Made by a program: the position numbers and the translations under genes
Assembly: GCA_964645715.1 (NCBI GenBank)
Contig: CAZYAO010000002.1
Span: forward strand, 62,001 to 126,000
Direction: 5' to 3'
DNA length: 64,000 nucleotides
Source of the DNA: JAUMBM01 sp964645715
Lineage (GTDB): Bacteria > Bacteroidota > Bacteroidia > Chitinophagales > Saprospiraceae
Part shown: one piece after another, positions 1-9,004 of the stretch
Layout: the number at the start of each line of letters is the position of its first letter
Position numbering within the stretch: position 1 is the stretch's first letter
The notes under the pieces: model-generated
Database searches by the model: none
The model's input: only the letters and a program-made list of their open reading frames with translations
What the model was told of the DNA's origin: nothing

Positions 1-549
1 GTGGGGCACTCTTTTGCCATCAATAATACTAATGCGGCCTTTGTTGCCCGCTGGAAGCGCACGGTTATACAGATGACAGACGGATGGCAGAGTGCTATTT
101 GTGATAAAAATGTGTGCTACTTTCCTTCTGTGAGTACCCAGACGTTCCAGTTTAACCCCGGAGAGGAAGCACGGGTTGACGTACACGTATACCCAGGCGG
201 TGTGCAGGGTTCTGCGTTGATTGAAATTCAGGTGTTCAATACTACGGATACAACACAGTCTGCCGTCGGTGTATATTATTTCAATCAATCACCGACAGGT
301 GTGACGGAGGTGCAGCAGGACTGGGTGAAGGTTTACCCTAACCCGACGGACGGCTTATTTACGATAGCTGGTGCTGAGGAGGTAGGCCGGGTTGACATTT
401 TCAATCAGGCCGGACAGCTCGTGCGTCAATTTGTGTATGGTGAAAACCAGTGGTACTCACTTACGGGTCTCCCGCGGGGGTCTTACACCGTGAGGTTACT
501 ATCTACAAGCGGGCGGGCAGTTGTAACGCGTCTGATGAATAAGTATTGA
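1..549 (+). CDS. T9SS-sorted secreted protein, C-terminal part (5' end outside window)
   Basis: The reading frame is open to the first base, so the visible 182 residues are probably only the C-terminal part; the GTG at base 1 need not be the start. The last ~75 residues are a T9SS (Por) sorting domain: VKVYPNPTDG, then a VDIFNQAGQLV strand, LPRGSYTVRL, and a basic end. In this system the domain directs export across the outer membrane and is removed or anchored. The N-terminal ~100 residues carry RW, a GW and a CDxN motif and resemble the middle of the protein at 14913-15680, so the two look like paralogues. No enzymatic motif is visible. The next gene starts 1 base after the stop codon. Confidence 0.75.
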   Translation: MGHSFAINNTNAAFVARWKRTVIQMTDGWQSAICDKNVCYFPSVSTQTFQFNPGEEARVDVHVYPGGVQGSALIEIQVFNTTDTTQSAVGVYYFNQSPTGVTEVQQDWVKVYPNPTDGLFTIAGAEEVGRVDIFNQAGQLVRQFVYGENQWYSLTGLPRGSYTVRLLSTSGRAVVTRLMNKY

Positions 550-550
550 T

Positions 551-1873
551 ATGAAACAATCCGGCAGTACGGCAAATACATGGAGTCTGCGATTGCGGGC
601 AACATTTTTTTGGTCAGTGATTGCTGCCGCTTTTATAGGCCCCGGTACGGTGACCACAGCAGCGAGTGCAGGATCCAACTTTGGATTATCGCTGTTGTGG
701 TCACTGCTTTTTTCGGTGTTCGCCACGATCGTTTTGCAGGAGACAGCTGCCCGAATCTCACAGGCATCGGGTATGGGGCTGGGGAGTCTCATTTCAAAGC
801 GTCATGCGGGTAGCAGCCGTTGGTTATCGCGTATGCTATTCGTAGCTATTGCACTGGGTTGTGCTGCCTATCAGGCGGGCAACATGTTGGGGGCTATGGC
901 CGGGCTAAAATTGCTATGGCCTGTTGAAAATTATTGGGCAGTGGTACTAGGGGGGCTGGTTGCTGGCCTGTTATGGTCTGGCAATTATGGAAAGATCACT
1001 TTTTGGCTGGGTATCGCAGTGGCACTGATGGGCATTGCCTTTATTGTTGCGGGCTTTAGTGTAAGCATTCATTGGGAAGATTTTATCGGCGGGCTAGTGC
1101 CCAGCGTGTCGGATGAAGTTATGCCTGTGGTTATGGCACTCATTGGTACGACCATTGTTCCTTACAATTTGTTTCTGGCATCGGGTCTCCGTCATCGGCA
1201 GCAGCTTGGTGATATGCGCTGGGGCATAGCGTCAAGCATAATTTTTGGCGGGATTATTACCTTCGCAATTTTGCTGGCGGGCAGGCAGGTATCGGGGGAC
1301 TTCAGCTTTGATGCATTGGCTGCTGCCCTGTCCGGGCAGTTGGGTAACTGGGGTAGGATTGCCGTAGGATTCGGCCTGTTTGCTGCTGGCTTTACGTCTG
1401 CTGTAACAGCTCCGCTCGCAGCAGCTGTAACAGCACAGACGCTTTTCGGGGATGCAGAGACCGGGCGCTGGTCGGGGCAGTCACGGGCATTTCGGGTCGT
1501 CTGGATGGGTATATTGCTATTGGGCACTGTACTGGCATCTCTTCAGATTAAGCCCATACCCGCTATCATTGCTGCCCAGGCAATCAATGCAATTGTACTT
1601 CCTTTCGCTGCAGTCTTTATGTTACTGGCAGCCAATGATCGCAGGTTGCTGCCAACGGCAGCCAATGGCCACATCGCCAATGCTTTCTCCATCTTCATCA
1701 TAGGACTTACCAGCTTTTTGGCACTGTACCAGCTACATCTGGCTCTTGCCGCTGTATGGCCGCAGCTAAAGCCTCGGCAGTATGAAGTGCATGCTGGCAT
1801 CGCTTTAGGGGTTGTGGTTGTATTGTGGGTAAAAATATGGAAGGCTGGTAACGTGCGTGAAATCGCCTCATAA
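551..1873 (+). CDS. Nramp-family (SLC11-like) metal transporter with altered metal-site motif
   Basis: A 440-residue polytopic inner-membrane protein with about 11 hydrophobic segments, matching the usual Nramp size. The family takes up divalent metals such as Mn2+ or Fe2+ with protons. The helix-1 metal motif, normally DPGN, reads G30-P-G-T33 here, followed by the expected small-residue stretch and SAGSNFG. The helix-6 motif, normally MPH/MPY, reads VPYNLF, so the metal-binding methionine is also missing. The fold call rests on overall helix pattern and on these two unwound-helix motifs being in register. Substrate is therefore uncertain: it may belong to an Nramp-related group lacking the classic site. 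It starts immediately after the preceding gene and ends before a hairpin at 1920-1949. Confidence 0.8.
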   Translation: MKQSGSTANTWSLRLRATFFWSVIAAAFIGPGTVTTAASAGSNFGLSLLWSLLFSVFATIVLQETAARISQASGMGLGSLISKRHAGSSRWLSRMLFVAIALGCAAYQAGNMLGAMAGLKLLWPVENYWAVVLGGLVAGLLWSGNYGKITFWLGIAVALMGIAFIVAGFSVSIHWEDFIGGLVPSVSDEVMPVVMALIGTTIVPYNLFLASGLRHRQQLGDMRWGIASSIIFGGIITFAILLAGRQVSGDFSFDALAAALSGQLGNWGRIAVGFGLFAAGFTSAVTAPLAAAVTAQTLFGDAETGRWSGQSRAFRVVWMGILLLGTVLASLQIKPIPAIIAAQAINAIVLPFAAVFMLLAANDRRLLPTAANGHIANAFSIFIIGLTSFLALYQLHLALAAVWPQLKPRQYEVHAGIALGVVVVLWVKIWKAGNVREIAS

Positions 1874-1878
1874 ATACT

Positions 1879-1949
1879 TCACCGCCTTTTGCAGTGAGAT
1901 CAAACACTGTATTCATAGCATTCTTTGGCGAATACAGCCGCCAAAGAAT
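1879..1949 (+). repeat. Intergenic hairpin module, copy 1
   Basis: A small hairpin (TCAC at 1879-1882 with GTGA at 1894-1897, enclosing CCGCCTTTTGC) is followed about 23 bases later by an 11-bp perfect stem, ATTCTTTGGCG at 1920-1930 with its complement at 1939-1949. The layout matches the modules at 8813, 25752, 36383 and 38278. It lies 5 bases after the Nramp-like gene and may act as its terminator, although no clean T-run follows. Confidence 0.5.
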
Positions 1950-1970
1950 ATCCTTTAAAATACCTGCTAG

Positions 1971-2000
1971 TTGCGCTGTACGGCATTTTTCCTTATATTG
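1971..2000 (+). promoter_or_regulatory. Candidate promoter for the DUF4175 gene
   Basis: TTG at 1971-1973, 20 bases, then TATATTG at 1994-2000: an imperfect match to the Bacteroidota -33/-7 promoter (TTTG and TAnnTTTG). It would give a 5' leader of about 150 bases. Confidence 0.3.
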
Positions 2001-2159
2001 CACTTCGGTTGAGCTGGCCAGCCAAACTGGAGGCTTGTTTTTTACCGTTTTTATTGTAACCTAGACAGGCATGCACTCGTATGAGAAAAAAATGCCAGCC
2101 CGATTTAACTTTTCGACAACTAAAGCAGTTATTAACGGGTGAATTAAAGGGAGGTGATA

Positions 2160-5100
2160 ATGCTTACAAGTCATAATAATTACCAGTTGCTCATCGAGAA
2201 ACTGGATCAGTTTATACGCAAGTACTATGTCAATCAGATTATCCGCGGTAGTCTGTACAGTATCGGTTTGGTGCTGGGTCTTTTTCTGTTGGCTGCACTG
2301 ATAGAGCATTTTTTTTACCTCTCTCCCCTTCCCCGACAGCTGATGGTATACTCCTTTTCGGGCGTCAGCCTGTTGGCCGTGTACAGCTGGCTGTTAAGGC
2401 CGACGGCCAGTTACTTTAGGTTGGGAGATGTCATCAGCCACGAGCAGGCAGCTACGATCATCGGGACGCACTTTACAGATGTACAGGATAAACTGCTGAA
2501 TATTCTTCAACTCAATAATATGGCTGGTCAGGTTTCGGAAAAGGAACTGATCCTGGCCAGTATCGAGCAAAAATCTGAAGAGATAAAGCTGGTTCCCTTT
2601 CAGTCGGCTATAGATTTGTCTGTAAACAGGAAGTATGTCAAGTACGCACTGCCACCGCTGTTACTGCTCTTGGCTTTGTTGGTCGCTGCACCTAGTATCA
2701 TACGGGATAGCACTAACCGATTGATTCATGTCAGGCAGGAGTTCCTGCGCCCGGCTCCGTTTCGTTTTGTCATAGAGGAAGAGCAACTAAAGGTCGTCCA
2801 GTTTGGTGATTACGTACTGGAAGTAAGAATAGAGGGCAACGAGCTGCCCAATGAGGTGTATATCGATGTCGATAATTATCAGTACCGACTTGTCAAAGAA
2901 GCAGCAGATAGGTTTACTTACCGCTTTAGCAATGTGCAGGAATCTGTTGATTTTCAGATTTTTTCGAGTGGTGTAGCTTCTGCTGCACTTGAGCTGGAGG
3001 TGCTGAAAAAACCCAATATCGCAAGCTTTGAAGTGAAAATAAACTATCCGGCTTATACTGGTCGGACGGATGAAACACTCAACAATATTGGAGATCTAAC
3101 CTTGCCAGCCGGCACCGTTGTAGACTGGGTATTCAATGCGTTTTATACAGATCGCATAGAGTTACGGTTTGATGGAGATAATAAAACAGTGGATGCGCGT
3201 CGCTTTGCGGCGGAATTATTTGGATACCAGCGCAAGGTGATGCGGGATGAGTCATATCGACTGTTTGTTTCTAACGGCAGCCTTCCTCGGGCTGATTCAG
3301 TGGCCTATCGCTTGACGGTTATACCTGATTTGTATCCTGAAATCAGTGTCGAAAAAATTCAGGATAGTACGGATCGTCGCCTACTCTACTTTTTGGGTAA
3401 TGCTTCTGATGATTACGGGCTTGTAAGCCTGTCCTTTAACTATCAGCTTACGCCAGCAAGTGGAAAGGCAGCTCCACTTGCCAAAGTCCCACTTGCCAAA
3501 CCACAAGGTCGACAGTTGCGCTATAACCATACTTTTGATGTTGGGCAGCTTGACCTCAAGCCGGGGGATGAGCTTACATACTATTTTGAGGTGTACGACA
3601 ACGACGCGGTCAATGGCAATAAGCCTTCCCGTACAGGTACCATGACCTTCCGGATGCCTACGGTGGAGGAATTTGAAGCAATGAATGAGAAAAATGAACA
3701 GCAAATCAAAAAAGAGCTGGAAAATGCACTCAATGAGGCGCGCAAGCTTCAAAATGATATGCAGGATCTTCGTGATGAGCTGATTCAGAAAAAAGAACTG
3801 GATTGGCAAACGCGTAAGGAGATGGAAAATCTTCTCCAGCGGCAGCAACAGGTGGAAGAGCGCTTGCAGCAGGCCAGAGAAAAATTCGAAGAAAATCTGC
3901 AGAATCAGTCCGAGTACCAGGAGATGGATTCTCAGATTCAGGAAAAACAGGAACAGCTCCAAAAATTATTTGAAGAGGCAGTCAGTGAGGAGATGAAAGA
4001 GCTTATGCGCCAGATTGAAGAGCTGATGCAGGAGCTGGAGAAGGATCAGGCACTGGAAATGATGGATCAGATGGAGCTCAATGATGAAGAGCTCGAGAGT
4101 GACCTTGACCGTCTGCTGGAGTTGTACAAGCAGCTCGAGTTGGAAAGTGAAATGACTCAGACCATCGATGAGTTGCAAAAACTAGCAGAGCAACAGGAGC
4201 AGCTTAGTGAACAGACGCAGCAGCAGATGAAGTCCCAGGAGCAACTGCAGCAGGAACAGGAGCGCATCAATGATGCTTTTGATCGTCTTCAGGAGAAGAT
4301 GGATGAGATGATGCAGAAGAACGAGGAGCTGGAGAATCCTCTCCAGATGGATGAGCGTCAGGAGGAGCGACAAGAGATTGAGAAAAATCTAGAGCAAAGT
4401 CAGCAACAGCTTCAACAAAAACAAAATAATAACGCCAGCCGCTCACAGAAGAATGCTGCTCAGAAAATGAAGGATATGGCCAACTCCATGCAGAATCAGA
4501 TGCAGTCGGGCGAAATGGAACAGATGGAGGAGGATATGGCGGCACTCCGGCAGTTGCTGGAAAATTTGGTGGGCTTGTCCTTCGAGCAGGAGGATCTGAT
4601 GAAAAATATTCAGCGTACGCAAATCAATACACCAGCCTATACGGCATTGACGCAGCGGCAGTTTAAGCTCAATGATGATTTTGAGCTCATTGAGGATAGC
4701 TTGCAGGCGCTGGCCAAGCGTGTTATGCAGATAGAGTCTTTTGTGACCGAAAAGGTGACGGAGATTAAAGGAAATATGCGGGCATCCGTGGATGAGCTTG
4801 AGGAACGCAGAAAACCGCAGGCCGCAGATCGACAGCAGCGGACAATGAAAAATGTCAATGACCTCGCGCTTATGCTTAGTGAGGTGATGAACCAGATGCA
4901 GCAGCAGATGTCGGGTATGATGTCCGGTAATCAGATGTGTAATAAACCAGATGGTAAGGGACAGGGACGAAAACCTACTGATAAAATTAGCCAGGGACAG
5001 CAACAGCTCAATCAACAGCTGCAACAACTGCGCGATCGCATGCAACAAGGGAAAGGGGCGCCGGGCAGCCGTGAATTCGCAGAAATGGCTGCGCGACAGG

Positions 5101-5489
5101 CTGCACTCAGAAAGGCGCTCAGGGAAAAACAGCAGGAACTCCAGCGTCAGGGTAAGGGGGATCCAGGACTTCAGCAAATTGTTGAAGAGATGGATCGTGT
5201 AGAAGAAGAACTGGTCAATAAAAGACTTTCCAATGAGATGATGCGTCGCCAACAGGATATTCTGACTCGCCTGCTTGAACATGAAAAAGCTGAGCGTGAA
5301 CGCGAGCTGGATGATCAGCGCAAGGCCGAAACGGCACAACAGCGGGAGCGTCCATTGCCTCCTGCCATCCAGGAGTACCTGAAACAGCGGGAAGCGGAAA
5401 TTGATCTGTTTAAGGCTGTTAGCCCTTCTCTGAATCCTTATTATCGCTATTTGGTAGATGAGTATTTTCAGCACCTGAGAGGCAATTAG
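2160..5489 (+). CDS. DUF4175-family membrane protein with giant coiled coil
   Basis: A 1109-residue protein. The N-terminus has two close hydrophobic helices (about residues 30-50 and 65-80) and a third near 165-185, as in the DUF4175 family of Bacteroidota. A beta-rich region of some 330 residues follows, then a very long Q/E/M/K-rich coiled-coil region (roughly residues 500-780) and further charged helices to the C-terminus. The most 5' candidate is GTG at 2154, but GGGAGG at 2149-2154 is a good ribosome-binding site for ATG at 2160, so the latter was chosen. Function is unknown; the topology suggests a long rod reaching from the inner membrane, most likely into the periplasm. The genes downstream (RsbW-like ATPase, ybeY) are frequent neighbours of this family in the phylum, from memory. 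Confidence 0.8.
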   Translation: MLTSHNNYQLLIEKLDQFIRKYYVNQIIRGSLYSIGLVLGLFLLAALIEHFFYLSPLPRQLMVYSFSGVSLLAVYSWLLRPTASYFRLGDVISHEQAATIIGTHFTDVQDKLLNILQLNNMAGQVSEKELILASIEQKSEEIKLVPFQSAIDLSVNRKYVKYALPPLLLLLALLVAAPSIIRDSTNRLIHVRQEFLRPAPFRFVIEEEQLKVVQFGDYVLEVRIEGNELPNEVYIDVDNYQYRLVKEAADRFTYRFSNVQESVDFQIFSSGVASAALELEVLKKPNIASFEVKINYPAYTGRTDETLNNIGDLTLPAGTVVDWVFNAFYTDRIELRFDGDNKTVDARRFAAELFGYQRKVMRDESYRLFVSNGSLPRADSVAYRLTVIPDLYPEISVEKIQDSTDRRLLYFLGNASDDYGLVSLSFNYQLTPASGKAAPLAKVPLAKPQGRQLRYNHTFDVGQLDLKPGDELTYYFEVYDNDAVNGNKPSRTGTMTFRMPTVEEFEAMNEKNEQQIKKELENALNEARKLQNDMQDLRDELIQKKELDWQTRKEMENLLQRQQQVEERLQQAREKFEENLQNQSEYQEMDSQIQEKQEQLQKLFEEAVSEEMKELMRQIEELMQELEKDQALEMMDQMELNDEELESDLDRLLELYKQLELESEMTQTIDELQKLAEQQEQLSEQTQQQMKSQEQLQQEQERINDAFDRLQEKMDEMMQKNEELENPLQMDERQEERQEIEKNLEQSQQQLQQKQNNNASRSQKNAAQKMKDMANSMQNQMQSGEMEQMEEDMAALRQLLENLVGLSFEQEDLMKNIQRTQINTPAYTALTQRQFKLNDDFELIEDSLQALAKRVMQIESFVTEKVTEIKGNMRASVDELEERRKPQAADRQQRTMKNVNDLALMLSEVMNQMQQQMSGMMSGNQMCNKPDGKGQGRKPTDKISQGQQQLNQQLQQLRDRMQQGKGAPGSREFAEMAARQAALRKALREKQQELQRQGKGDPGLQQIVEEMDRVEEELVNKRLSNEMMRRQQDILTRLLEHEKAERERELDDQRKAETAQQRERPLPPAIQEYLKQREAEIDLFKAVSPSLNPYYRYLVDEYFQHLRGN

Positions 5490-5540
5490 TGCCTGAGGGG
5501 TATTGTCTAATTAAAATTGCTACTATTGCATACTTCTACT

Positions 5541-5954
5541 ATGATCAGAATGAACAGTCACTACGCAATGCTCCAATTACCCTCACAGCCGCAAAATGTA
5601 GCGCAGCTGGAAGTGTTGGTGAAAAACTTGGTTTGTAAGTATAAACTTAGTAACGAGGTTTCTGATAATATCTTGATTACACTCACAGAAGCAGTTAGCA
5701 ACGCGATCATTCACGGAAACGGTTGCGATTGTTCTAAGATGGTGATAATCAAAATGAAGAAGCTCAAGGATAAACTGGCTATTCAGGTGTCTGATCAGGG
5801 ATGTGGCTTTACGTATGACAAATTGCCAGATCCTACTTCTCCCGACAATATCCACAGACCAGGGGGGCGCGGTGTATTCATCATGCAGCGCCTGTGCGAT
5901 CATCTGAGTTTTCAGGATGGTGGAAGTACTGTCGAATTGCAATTCAAGATTTAA
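5541..5954 (+). CDS. ATP-binding protein, RsbW-like anti-sigma regulatory kinase domain
   Basis: A 137-residue HATPase_c_2 domain standing alone. The N box reads LTEAVSNAIIHGN, the G1 box VSDQGCGF, and a lid segment RPGGRGVFIMQRLCD follows; these are the ATP-binding motifs of the histidine-kinase/RsbW fold. Such proteins bind or phosphorylate anti-anti-sigma partners, but no STAS partner gene is adjacent, so the target is unknown. ATG at 5541 was chosen over an upstream TTG at 5517; ATG at 5550 is also possible. The gene lies between the DUF4175 gene and ybeY, with only about 20 bases to the latter, suggesting co-transcription. Confidence 0.85.
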   Translation: MIRMNSHYAMLQLPSQPQNVAQLEVLVKNLVCKYKLSNEVSDNILITLTEAVSNAIIHGNGCDCSKMVIIKMKKLKDKLAIQVSDQGCGFTYDKLPDPTSPDNIHRPGGRGVFIMQRLCDHLSFQDGGSTVELQFKI

Positions 5955-5974
5955 TCAAGACACACACAATTTTT

Positions 5975-6460
5975 GTGGACAATTTTCCCGATTTCCCTCA
6001 GCTCGGCGACGAGGAGGAAGATATCCCTGCGCTGCTTTTTGACTTCGAAGATGTAGCGGTGCCTTTGCCCGATGTACCTTCGCTCGAGGCGTGGATTCAT
6101 ACAGTTGCTGCATCGCATGGCTGTACTGTGCATCAGGTGCAATACGTTTTTTGCTCCGATGATTACTTGCACCAAATGAATATTGACTACCTGCAACATG
6201 ACACGCTTACAGACATCATCACCTTTCCCTATGCCAGTCCTCCGGCCATTGAGGGGGAGATTTATGTGAGTGTTGATCGGGTCAAGGACAATGCCACGGA
6301 TCTCAATCTTCCGTTTCAGCAAGAGTTGCTACGGGTAATCATTCACGGTATACTGCATCTCTGTGGTACCGGAGATAAGACTGAGAGTCAGGCTGCGGTC
6401 ATGCGTGCACAGGAGGACGCAGCCCTGCAGCTTTGGGCCAATGAGTTTGAACAAGAATAA
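5975..6460 (+). CDS. ybeY: Endoribonuclease YbeY (rRNA maturation factor)
   Basis: YbeY is a metal-dependent endoribonuclease involved in 16S rRNA 3'-end maturation and 70S quality control in the cytoplasm. The 161-residue product shows the family core: DTLTDIITFPY near the middle and the metal site HGILHLCG followed by TGDKT. In E. coli the third ligand of the HGxLHLxGxDH site is His; here the aligned position is Asp, which I believe is common in Bacteroidota. No ATG lies at the expected place; GTG at 5975 gives a normal length and avoids overlap with the upstream gene, whereas the longest frame would begin inside it. It is 8 bases from lpxD and probably in the same operon. Confidence 0.9.
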   Translation: MDNFPDFPQLGDEEEDIPALLFDFEDVAVPLPDVPSLEAWIHTVAASHGCTVHQVQYVFCSDDYLHQMNIDYLQHDTLTDIITFPYASPPAIEGEIYVSVDRVKDNATDLNLPFQQELLRVIIHGILHLCGTGDKTESQAAVMRAQEDAALQLWANEFEQE

Positions 6461-6468
6461 CAATCCCC

Positions 6469-7401
6469 ATGATTTTCCCACATCCGGTACCCGTTACCGA
6501 GCTAGCCGATAAACTACGGGCAACTATTATTGGCGATGCCAGTCTGCTCGCCACAGGTATTAATGAGTTGCACAACAGTGGTCCTGGTGATATCATCTAT
6601 GTAGATGTTAGTAAGTATTTCCAGAAGGCGCTTAATTCTTCGGCCTCCGTAGTGCTTTTAAACGAGCCGACAGACTGTCCGCCGGGCAAATGTCTGCTGG
6701 TGGTACCAGACCCTTTTGCTGCCTATAACGCCATCGTTTGGGAATTCAGGCCCTTGCAACCCATCGTACAGTCAGTCAGTACAAGTGCCAGTATCGGTCA
6801 GGGGACGATCGTGGAGCCGGGGGCTGTTATTGGTCCCAACGTTGTTATTGGTCGGGATGCTTATATCCATGCCAACGCCTACATAGGAGAGGGTGTGCGG
6901 TTGGGCGACAGGGTAGTTGTTCAGCCATGTGCCGTCGTCGGCTCTGATGCTTTTTATTTCAAGAATACACCAGCAGGTTTTGTGAAATGGAGGTCCGGAG
7001 GTAGTGTCATCATTGAAGACGATGTGGAAATTGGGGCCAATTGTACGGTCAACAGGGGAGTTTCCAGCGATACGTTTATTGGTCAGGGGACGAAACTTGA
7101 CTGTCAGGTGCAAATAGGTCATGATGTGAAAATAGGCCGGCATTGTTTGCTGGCAGCGCAGACGGGAGTGGCGGGCAATTCGGTACTCGAGGACGGGGTT
7201 ATTCTTTATGGACAGGTAGGTATAGCCCAAAACCTGCGAATAGGAGCGGGGGCTATTGTATTGGCCAAATCGGGTGTCAGTAAAAGCCTCGAAGGGGGGA
7301 AGACGTATTTCGGCTATCCTGCACAGGAAGCTACAGGAGCCTACCGCGAACTGGCTGCCTTGCGGCACCTGCCAGAAATTTGGCGCCGTTTTTCACAATA
7401 A
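6469..7401 (+). CDS. lpxD: UDP-3-O-acylglucosamine N-acyltransferase (LpxD family)
   Basis: LpxD adds the N-linked hydroxyacyl chain in lipid A synthesis at the cytoplasmic face. The 310-residue protein has a short N-terminal uridine-binding-like domain (about residues 1-95), then a left-handed beta-helix built from hexapeptide repeats such as IGQGTI, IGPNVV and IGRDAY. QIGHDVKIG contains the His that is catalytic in the family. It is slightly shorter than the ~340-residue E. coli enzyme, mainly at the C-terminus. Bacteroidota often have a second LpxD-like protein, so a related sugar N-acyltransferase is possible. It is the last gene of the run beginning at 2160 and faces a convergent gene. 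Confidence 0.8.
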   Translation: MIFPHPVPVTELADKLRATIIGDASLLATGINELHNSGPGDIIYVDVSKYFQKALNSSASVVLLNEPTDCPPGKCLLVVPDPFAAYNAIVWEFRPLQPIVQSVSTSASIGQGTIVEPGAVIGPNVVIGRDAYIHANAYIGEGVRLGDRVVVQPCAVVGSDAFYFKNTPAGFVKWRSGGSVIIEDDVEIGANCTVNRGVSSDTFIGQGTKLDCQVQIGHDVKIGRHCLLAAQTGVAGNSVLEDGVILYGQVGIAQNLRIGAGAIVLAKSGVSKSLEGGKTYFGYPAQEATGAYRELAALRHLPEIWRRFSQ

Positions 7402-7526
7402 CCTACCTGCCGCTTAGGGAAGAGGCGCTCTTCTGTCGGGACGACTTCAGCGGCTCTCAGCAATGGCACCCGGCGGTTGGCAACTCAGGCCGACCTGTGT
7501 GAATCGACTACATAGAGGGTCAGTCC

Positions 7527-7546
7527 CATTTGGCTTGAGCCAAATG
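7527..7546. terminator. Palindrome between convergent genes
   Basis: A 9-bp perfect stem (7527-7535 with 7538-7546, ATTTGGCT/AGCCAAAT core) lies between lpxD and the alkane monooxygenase gene, which converge. There is no T-run, so the terminator role rests on position. Confidence 0.35.
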
Positions 7547-7587
7547 CATGGGATGATGGGCCAGAAGCGGCTCAGTGGTTCGAAAAA

Positions 7588-8634
7588 TTAGTCTGCGAGT
7601 GCCAGGCTGACTTTAGGATTCATGACGCTAAACCATAGGGGGGGTAGCAAAGACAACAAAATGGCCGCGGGATATCCCATGGGCAATTGCGGGCTTTCGT
7701 CAAAATGCCGAAGTACCTGATACTTTCGGGTAGATTTGTAGTGGTGATCGCTGTGGCGGGTGAGCTCATAGAGAAATATGCGTCCCAATTCATGGTCACT
7801 ATTCCACGAATGTTTGGGCAGGACCGCCTCGTACTTGCCTGAGTCCAGTTGTTTTCGCAGCAGGCCGTAATGCTCGATATAGTTGACACTTTCCAGCAGA
7901 AGAAAACCTATAGCGGCAATGGCTACGGCAAAAGCGACCAATTTGATGCCTCCAACTGCGGCGATTGTCGCAAGGTATGCCAATTGAATCAGCTGAAATT
8001 GCAGCATTTGATTATCAAGCCGGATGGATAGCAACCAAGAGGAGCAGCCAAGTCGCTGCTGTTCCAGTTTCCAGGCATTTATCCAACCGCCGGTTACGGA
8101 GCGAAGCCAGAAAAAGTAAATAGGTTCATTGAGCCTGGAGGTTGCCGGATCCAGAGGGGTAGCTACATGCTTATGATGCCCCCTGTTGTGCTCGATGAAA
8201 AAATGCATATACAAGCCTGATAATAACAAAGCCTGAGCCATTTGTTGTTCAAAGTTCTTTGTCCGATGACCGAGTTCATGTGCTACATTGATGCCGATGG
8301 TACCCACAACCAGACCTACATTGAAGGTCATTCCGATGACTTCGGCCGTGCTAAGTTCCCGGCGTAGGATGCTATAAAAGAAATAACCGATGAGTCCCCA
8401 GAGCAGAGGAAGGTTACAATACAACAACCAGTCAAACAGTCGGCGGTTGCTCCTTTCATATTCCTGTGCTGCCGGATGATTACTAGTAGAAAAGGGCAGG
8501 AGCAACTCTAAGAGGGGTATAGCCACGAAACCTACATAGATGCTGCCCGGAGAAGCCCAGCCGCCCGTATAAATACCCCAATAGCCTGCCAGTGGAGCTA
8601 AGTAGGCAATCAGATATTTGGAGTCTCGCCACAT
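7588..8634 (-). CDS. alkB: Alkane 1-monooxygenase (AlkB family)
   Basis: A membrane di-iron enzyme that hydroxylates medium-chain alkanes at the terminal carbon. The 348-residue protein has about six membrane helices and all histidine boxes of the family: HELGH, EHNRGHHKH, NYIEHYGL and LTRHSDHHYKSTRKYQ. These separate AlkB from fatty-acid desaturases. The enzyme needs electrons from a rubredoxin or ferredoxin chain; no rubredoxin gene is seen nearby, but a flavin/2Fe-2S reductase is transcribed divergently from 9005. The start gives MWRDSKYL and a normal length. An AlkB-like enzyme acting on another alkyl substrate cannot be excluded. Confidence 0.9.
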   Translation of the reverse strand: MWRDSKYLIAYLAPLAGYWGIYTGGWASPGSIYVGFVAIPLLELLLPFSTSNHPAAQEYERSNRRLFDWLLYCNLPLLWGLIGYFFYSILRRELSTAEVIGMTFNVGLVVGTIGINVAHELGHRTKNFEQQMAQALLLSGLYMHFFIEHNRGHHKHVATPLDPATSRLNEPIYFFWLRSVTGGWINAWKLEQQRLGCSSWLLSIRLDNQMLQFQLIQLAYLATIAAVGGIKLVAFAVAIAAIGFLLLESVNYIEHYGLLRKQLDSGKYEAVLPKHSWNSDHELGRIFLYELTRHSDHHYKSTRKYQVLRHFDESPQLPMGYPAAILLSLLPPLWFSVMNPKVSLALAD

Positions 8635-9004
8635 ATAGGTTTAATTTGATTGGTAATAAGCTTGTGTTTTGTTGTTTTGTACGCGATTATTGTGTTTAGC
8701 CAATGTAAATAGCCATTGCAAAGATAACGAATCGTTTAGTTCGTAAGTTCGATAAACTTTCCTTTTCCGGCTGCATTGTTGTAATTTTGCCAAAGAAGTC
8801 GTCTCATAGGGATTTGCCGTCTTTTGCGGCGAAATAGGGAATTGGATGAACGGTTTATTTTTCAAACTTTTTGCAAAAACCTAAAAAAATAAATATTAAT
8901 CCAGCATACGCTTTGGTAGCGATAACCGCCAGAGCGTGTCCCGAGACAACCTCAGTCATTGCCAAACGCATCAGCGCGATATAGTATGCTGAAATACTTT
9001 CAAC
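8635..9004. other. Divergent intergenic region, alkB / reductase
   Basis: 370 bases, AT-rich in the middle. It contains one TAnnTTTG match (TAATTTTG at 8782-8789) and one hairpin module (8813-8937). No convincing gene was found; a 74-codon minus-strand frame has no recognisable protein character. Confidence 0.5.
8813..8937 (+). repeat. Intergenic hairpin module, copy 2
   Basis: TTTGCCGTCTTTTGCGGCGAAA at 8813-8834 forms a small hairpin (GCCG/CGGC). About 75 bases later ACGCTTTGG at 8908-8916 pairs with CCAGAGCGT at 8929-8937 (one G-U pair). Unlike other copies it sits between two divergent genes, so it cannot be a gene-end terminator for either. Confidence 0.45.

Noticed and set aside
4443..5474. 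343-codon open frame on the minus strand opposite the DUF4175 gene.
   Set aside because: It mirrors the Gln/Glu-rich coding sequence of the real gene and has Leu/His-rich composition without family motifs.
8641..8865. 74-codon minus-strand frame before alkB.
   Set aside because: Low-complexity, no start context, and it overlaps a likely promoter and hairpin region.
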